Below the pieces are notes generated by a model, which was not told the origin of the DNA, ran no database searches, and worked only from the letters and a program-made list of their open reading frames with translations. A stretch of 8,718 bases of DNA, taken from contig CAJONM010000084.1 in the NCBI GenBank assembly GCA_905235885.1, positions 1 to 8,718 on the forward strand, given 5' to 3'. The stretch comes from an uncultured Clostridia bacterium. Its GTDB lineage: Bacteria > Bacillota > Clostridia > UBA1381. Positions 5,477 through 8,718 of the stretch are shown here, piece by piece; position 1 is the first letter of the stretch; each line of letters begins with the position of its first letter. The translations under genes were made by a program, and so were the position numbers.

Positions 5477-7210
5477 TTATATGAGTTCAAATTTTTCTTC
5501 GCAGTCCTTTGCGATCTTATCTATTGTTGCCATTGCCGAGTCGTACGAGTCTGAGAATGTACCCATATACAACTTGATCTTAGGCTCTGTGCCGGACGGA
5601 CGGACGATAAAATACGATTTGCTGTCCGCCAGATCATAGCGCAGCACATTCGATTTCGGCAAGCCGGTGAGCGGAAGCCTTGATCCGTCCGAAAGCTTTA
5701 TGATCTGCTCCTGATAGTCTGTGATCTTAACGACATTGAGCCCGTTTATCAAGGTGGGCGGATAGTTGCGCAGATTTGAGAGTATCGACGCCATTTTCTC
5801 CATACCGTCCTTGCCGGGCATAGTATACGAATTTGTCTTTTCCGCATAATAGCCGTATTTCTTATAAATATCCTGCAATGCTTCGTACAGTGATTTGTTG
5901 AGAGTCTTGTAATATGCAGCCATCTCGGCTATGAGCATAGATGCCACTACGCCGTCCTTATCGCGCGCATGGTTGCCCACAAGATAACCATAGCTTTCCT
6001 CAAAGCCGATGAGGTATGTATAGTTTTTCTTTTCCGCAAATTCGGTCATTTTCTCGCCGATATATTTAAAGCCCGTAAGAACATTCATTATCTCCATGCC
6101 GTAGCTTTCGGCTATCGCCGCGGCAAGCTCTGTTGAAACAATGGTTTTTATAACAACGCCGTTATCGGGGAGAATGCCCTTTTCTTTCTTTGAACGGAGG
6201 ATATATTCAACGAGCAGCGCGCCCGTCTGATTACCGGTGAGTGTTCTGTAAACGCCGTCCGCATCGCGCACAACGATGCCTACGCGATCACAGTCGGGGT
6301 CGGTGCCGATTATTACATCTACATCATTTTCCTTTGCCATTCTTATGGCGATCTCAAAACCTTCCTTGTTTTCCGGGTTAGGTGATTTGACCGTCGGGAA
6401 ATTGCCGTCGGGAGTGTCCTGTTCCTTGACTACTATTACATTCTTAAATCCGATATTTTTCAGTATCGCCTTTACCGGTCTTGAACCTGTGCCGTGAAAT
6501 GGCGTATAAATAAGCTTAAAGGTATCCGCTACCGCTGTGACGGCTTCGGGGTTGCACTGCTGTGTCTTGACGATGTCAAGGAATTTTTTATCCAGATCGG
6601 GACCTACTATCTTCACGATACCGGAGCTTACAGCCTTATCAAGATCGGCGTATTTCACATCAAATATGTCTATCGACTCCATTGCATCTATAACCGTCTG
6701 AACAGCCTCAGGAGGAAGCTGACCGCCGTCGGGACCGTATACCTTATAGCCATTGTATTCCTTAGGGTTGTGTGATGCGGTGACCATAACGCCTGCCGCG
6801 CAGCCCAGCTCGCGGATCCCGAATGAAACCTCCGGTACGGAATGAACGCTGTCAAACAGATATACCTTTATACCCTCGTTTGCAAGCACCTTAGCTGTTT
6901 CCTCCGCAAATTCACGCGACATAATGCGTGTATCGTAGCCGATAAGAACGCCTTTTCCGGCAGCGTCCTTGCCTTCCTTATTCACATATGTCGCAACACC
7001 GTAGCTTGCCTGACGAACATTATAGATGTTTATTCTGTTTGTTCCCATGCCGAGAATGCCGCGCATACCGGCTGTGCCGAACTCTAAATTGCGGTAAAAG
7101 CGATCCTCAAGCTCCACTTTATCCGCAGCTACAGCTTCAAGCTCTTTTTTTGCACCCTCATCCAAAGCCGGAGAATTGAGCCATAGCTTATAATTATCCA
7201 TGTATCCCAT
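5477..7210 (-). CDS. pgcA: Alpha-phosphoglucomutase (phosphohexomutase, PgcA-like)
   Basis: Interconverts glucose 1-phosphate and glucose 6-phosphate, linking glycolysis to glycogen and cell-envelope sugar nucleotides; some relatives also act on mannose phosphates. At 577 residues it matches the long PGM2/PgcA type of Firmicutes. The four active-site loops are present: phosphoserine loop TASHNPKEYNG with S146, metal loop DPDCDR (304-309), sugar loop GFEESYG (402-408) and C-terminal phosphate loop RPSGTEPK (537-544). FGTAGMRG near residue 44 is the usual N-terminal motif. The start is ATG 7210, since GGAGGT (7223-7218 on the minus strand) is 7 nt upstream and the earlier in-frame ATG at 7225 overlaps that site. 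A further ATG at 7201 is less well spaced. It has its own promoter after the glutamine synthetase terminator, so the two are separate transcription units. Confidence 0.95.
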   Translation of the reverse strand: MGYMDNYKLWLNSPALDEGAKKELEAVAADKVELEDRFYRNLEFGTAGMRGILGMGTNRINIYNVRQASYGVATYVNKEGKDAAGKGVLIGYDTRIMSREFAEETAKVLANEGIKVYLFDSVHSVPEVSFGIRELGCAAGVMVTASHNPKEYNGYKVYGPDGGQLPPEAVQTVIDAMESIDIFDVKYADLDKAVSSGIVKIVGPDLDKKFLDIVKTQQCNPEAVTAVADTFKLIYTPFHGTGSRPVKAILKNIGFKNVIVVKEQDTPDGNFPTVKSPNPENKEGFEIAIRMAKENDVDVIIGTDPDCDRVGIVVRDADGVYRTLTGNQTGALLVEYILRSKKEKGILPDNGVVIKTIVSTELAAAIAESYGMEIMNVLTGFKYIGEKMTEFAEKKNYTYLIGFEESYGYLVGNHARDKDGVVASMLIAEMAAYYKTLNKSLYEALQDIYKKYGYYAEKTNSYTMPGKDGMEKMASILSNLRNYPPTLINGLNVVKITDYQEQIIKLSDGSRLPLTGLPKSNVLRYDLADSKSYFIVRPSGTEPKIKLYMGTFSDSYDSAMATIDKIAKDCEEKFELI

Positions 7211-7217
7211 ATGTTTT

Positions 7218-7223
7218 ACCTCC
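7218..7223 (-). promoter_or_regulatory. Shine-Dalgarno site that sets the phosphoglucomutase start
   Basis: On the minus strand GGAGGT precedes ATG 7210 by 7 nt. The longer in-frame start at 7225 would place this site inside codons 1-3. Confidence 0.8.
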
Positions 7224-7241
7224 ATATCAGTCTTTTACAAT

Positions 7242-7270
7242 ATTATACAATATTTCAGCGTGAATTTCAA
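7242..7270 (-). promoter_or_regulatory. Sigma-A promoter of phosphoglucomutase
   Basis: On the minus strand, TTGAAA (7270-7265) and TATAAT (7247-7242) are 17 bp apart. It lies just after the T-run of the glutamine synthetase terminator, with the predicted start near 7235 and a leader of about 25 nt. Confidence 0.8.
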
Positions 7271-7280
7271 CAGTAAATAT

Positions 7281-7319
7281 ATAAAAAGTGGATGTAAAAA
7301 AACAAAATTTTACATCCAC
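7281..7319 (-). terminator. Rho-independent terminator of glutamine synthetase
   Basis: On the minus strand a perfect 12-bp stem (7319-7308 with 7299-7288, GTGGATGTAAAA and its complement) closes an 8-nt loop and is followed directly by TTTTTAT (7287-7281). It begins 7 bp after the gene's stop codon. Confidence 0.9.
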
Positions 7320-7326
7320 ATAAAAC

Positions 7327-8718
7327 TCAGATAAGATATAACAGCTCAGTATATGTCGGGAACGGCCAATACTCCGCGGAAACGATCGTCTCAAGCCTGT
7401 CGGCTGTTGCTCTGAGCGCATCCATTGCCGGCAGCACCGTTTCTTTGTAATACATACCCGTTTCAAACGGATCTCCGTCCGGGACGCTTGTCGCCGCGTC
7501 AAGCTTGGCGATCCTTTCTATAAGCTCCTCTGTAAGAGATGTGAGCAACTTTGCTTGTTCCGTTTCGTTCGGAGCGTCTATTCCGAGCGACCTTTTGGAA
7601 AGGAGATCGTCCGTTATAAACTTCGTGTATTCAAGACAAGCCGGCAGTATCTCCTGCCTTGCCATTTCCAGCATCGTAAGCATTTCAAAGTGACGCGTGT
7701 TATTATAATCTTCCATCATTATCTCGCATCGCGTCTCGACCTCATGTTCGGTAAATACGCCCTGAGCGGTAAAGAGGTCTATTGATTTCTGTGTCTTAAA
7801 CAATGGCATGGCGTCCGGTGTTGTTTTAAGATTTGGCAGCCCTCGCCTCTGAGCCTCTTCTACCCATTCATCGCTGTAGCCGTTACCGTCAAATATGATC
7901 CGCTCATGCTTTTTGAATGTGTCTATCGCAAGTCCCAGCGCATCCTTTGATATATTCGAGCTGCATTCGAGTATGTCGGCAAATTCCGTCAATGTTTCGG
8001 CAACTATCGTATTAAGAACTATATTTATCCCGCCTATTGACTGCCTTGAGCCGGGAGCGCGGAATTCAAATCTGTTTCCTGTAAAGGCAAAGGGTGATGT
8101 TCTGTTGCGGTCGGTCGTGTCTCTCTGGATGTCGGGGAGCGACTCAACGCCTGTTTCTATCAGCTCGCCCTCCTCATACTTCACGCCATGACCTGCCTTA
8201 AGCTGATCTACTATCGCCGAGAGCTGATCGCCCAGATATATGGATATGATAGCCGGCGGAGCCTCGTGCGCACCGAGCCGGTGATCGTTACCGGCTGTTG
8301 CCACAGACACTCTCAACAGATCCGCATAGTCGTCTACCGCTTTTATGACGGCTGCCAAAAACAGAAGGAACTGTACATTTTGCGCCGGCTTTTTGCCCGG
8401 TTTAAGGAGCTGCTCTCCGTCTGATGTGCCTATTGACCAGTTGTTGTGCTTGCCCGAGCCGTTTATGCCCTCATACGGCTTTTCATGAAGCAGACAGTAC
8501 AGCCCATGATGATCGGCTACCGTTTTTAAAACCTCCATGGTGAGCTGATTATGGTCGGTGGAAATATTTGTGGTTGAGAATATGGGCGCGATCTCATGCT
8601 GTGCCGGAGCAACCTCGTTATGCTTTGTCTTGGCAAGAACGCCGAGCTTCCACAGCTCCTCGTCTACCTCTTTCATAAAGCTCGCAACGCGCTCTTTTAT
8701 CTGACCGAAATAGTGATC
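7327..8718 (-). CDS. glnN: Glutamine synthetase type III, C-terminal part (5' end outside the window)
   Basis: Makes glutamine from glutamate, ammonia and ATP; type III enzymes are large (about 700 residues) dodecamers found in Bacteroides, cyanobacteria and Clostridia. About 463 residues are visible and the frame is open to the window edge, so roughly a third of the protein is missing at the N-terminus. Type III features are HNEVAPAQHEIAPIF (visible residues about 33-47), DHNQLTMEVLK, EKPYEGINGSGKHNNWS (about 79-95), NDHRLGAHEAPP, and the NRTSPFAFTGNRFEFRAPGS block (about 205-224). Long helices follow, ending PFPTYTELLYLI. The methionine at 8676 is internal: the conserved HYFGQIKERVASF runs in from upstream of it. 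The stop is TGA 7327-7329, followed by a strong terminator. Its promoter and any nitrogen control are outside the window. The visible part shows no frameshift. Confidence 0.95.
   Translation of the reverse strand, partial: DHYFGQIKERVASFMKEVDEELWKLGVLAKTKHNEVAPAQHEIAPIFSTTNISTDHNQLTMEVLKTVADHHGLYCLLHEKPYEGINGSGKHNNWSIGTSDGEQLLKPGKKPAQNVQFLLFLAAVIKAVDDYADLLRVSVATAGNDHRLGAHEAPPAIISIYLGDQLSAIVDQLKAGHGVKYEEGELIETGVESLPDIQRDTTDRNRTSPFAFTGNRFEFRAPGSRQSIGGINIVLNTIVAETLTEFADILECSSNISKDALGLAIDTFKKHERIIFDGNGYSDEWVEEAQRRGLPNLKTTPDAMPLFKTQKSIDLFTAQGVFTEHEVETRCEIMMEDYNNTRHFEMLTMLEMARQEILPACLEYTKFITDDLLSKRSLGIDAPNETEQAKLLTSLTEELIERIAKLDAATSVPDGDPFETGMYYKETVLPAMDALRATADRLETIVSAEYWPFPTYTELLYLI

Noticed and set aside
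7227..7502. 91-residue minus-strand frame overlapping the end of glutamine synthetase
   Set aside because: It crosses the terminator and the phosphoglucomutase promoter, and the overlapping frame is conserved glnN.
8674..8676. Methionine at 8676 as the start of glutamine synthetase
   Set aside because: The same frame continues upstream with conserved type III sequence (HYFGQIKERV) to the window edge, so the gene is cut by the window and does not start here.
1..8718. CRISPR array, insertion sequence, tRNA or attachment site
   Set aside because: No regularly spaced repeats, transposase-like frames, terminal inverted repeats with target duplications, or cloverleaf were seen on reading both strands.

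Overview
The window looks like a chromosomal segment from a low-to-mid GC Clostridia bacterium, plausibly a gut member of the Oscillospirales/Ruminococcaceae-like lineages. The reasons are strong purine-rich Shine-Dalgarno sites, near-consensus sigma-A promoters with 17-bp spacers, a YtrA-type GntR/ABC operon, a type III (GlnN-class) glutamine synthetase, and a Bacillus-type alpha-phosphoglucomutase. The genus cannot be set from this sequence alone. There are seven genes, densely packed. No tRNA, rRNA, CRISPR array, insertion sequence or prophage was recognised.

Layout. (1) 1-3173, plus strand: an intergenic hairpin, a consensus promoter with a palindromic operator over the start site, then three overlapping genes: a YtrA-like GntR repressor, an ABC ATPase and a large ABC-2-like permease with an extracytoplasmic C-terminal domain. 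They end in a strong hairpin shared with the convergent enolase gene. (2) 3184-4482, minus strand: enolase, complete, with all catalytic residues. (3) 4483-4650: a divergent promoter region with two extended -10 promoters. (4) 4651-5453, plus strand: two translationally coupled genes for a bacterial microcompartment (BMC) shell protein of the EutS/PduU family and a small P-loop protein of the EutP/PduV family. They end in a hairpin shared with the convergent phosphoglucomutase. (5) 5477-7210, minus strand: phosphoglucomutase with its own promoter. (6) 7327-8718, minus strand: the C-terminal two thirds of type III glutamine synthetase, whose 5' end lies outside the window, with its own terminator.

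How the genes work together. The GntR/ABC operon has the form of a self-regulated export or stress-response module. Enolase, phosphoglucomutase and glutamine synthetase are housekeeping carbon and nitrogen metabolism, each apparently transcribed separately. The main surprise is the EutS/PduU-EutP/PduV pair. It sits alone among housekeeping genes, with its own promoter and terminator and no microcompartment enzyme or other shell gene in the window. This is the best candidate for an under-described system here: an orphan microcompartment pair that either serves a BMC encoded elsewhere or has a separate role.

Several longest-possible start codons are probably wrong. The repressor, permease, EutS-like protein and phosphoglucomutase were re-started from Shine-Dalgarno placement.
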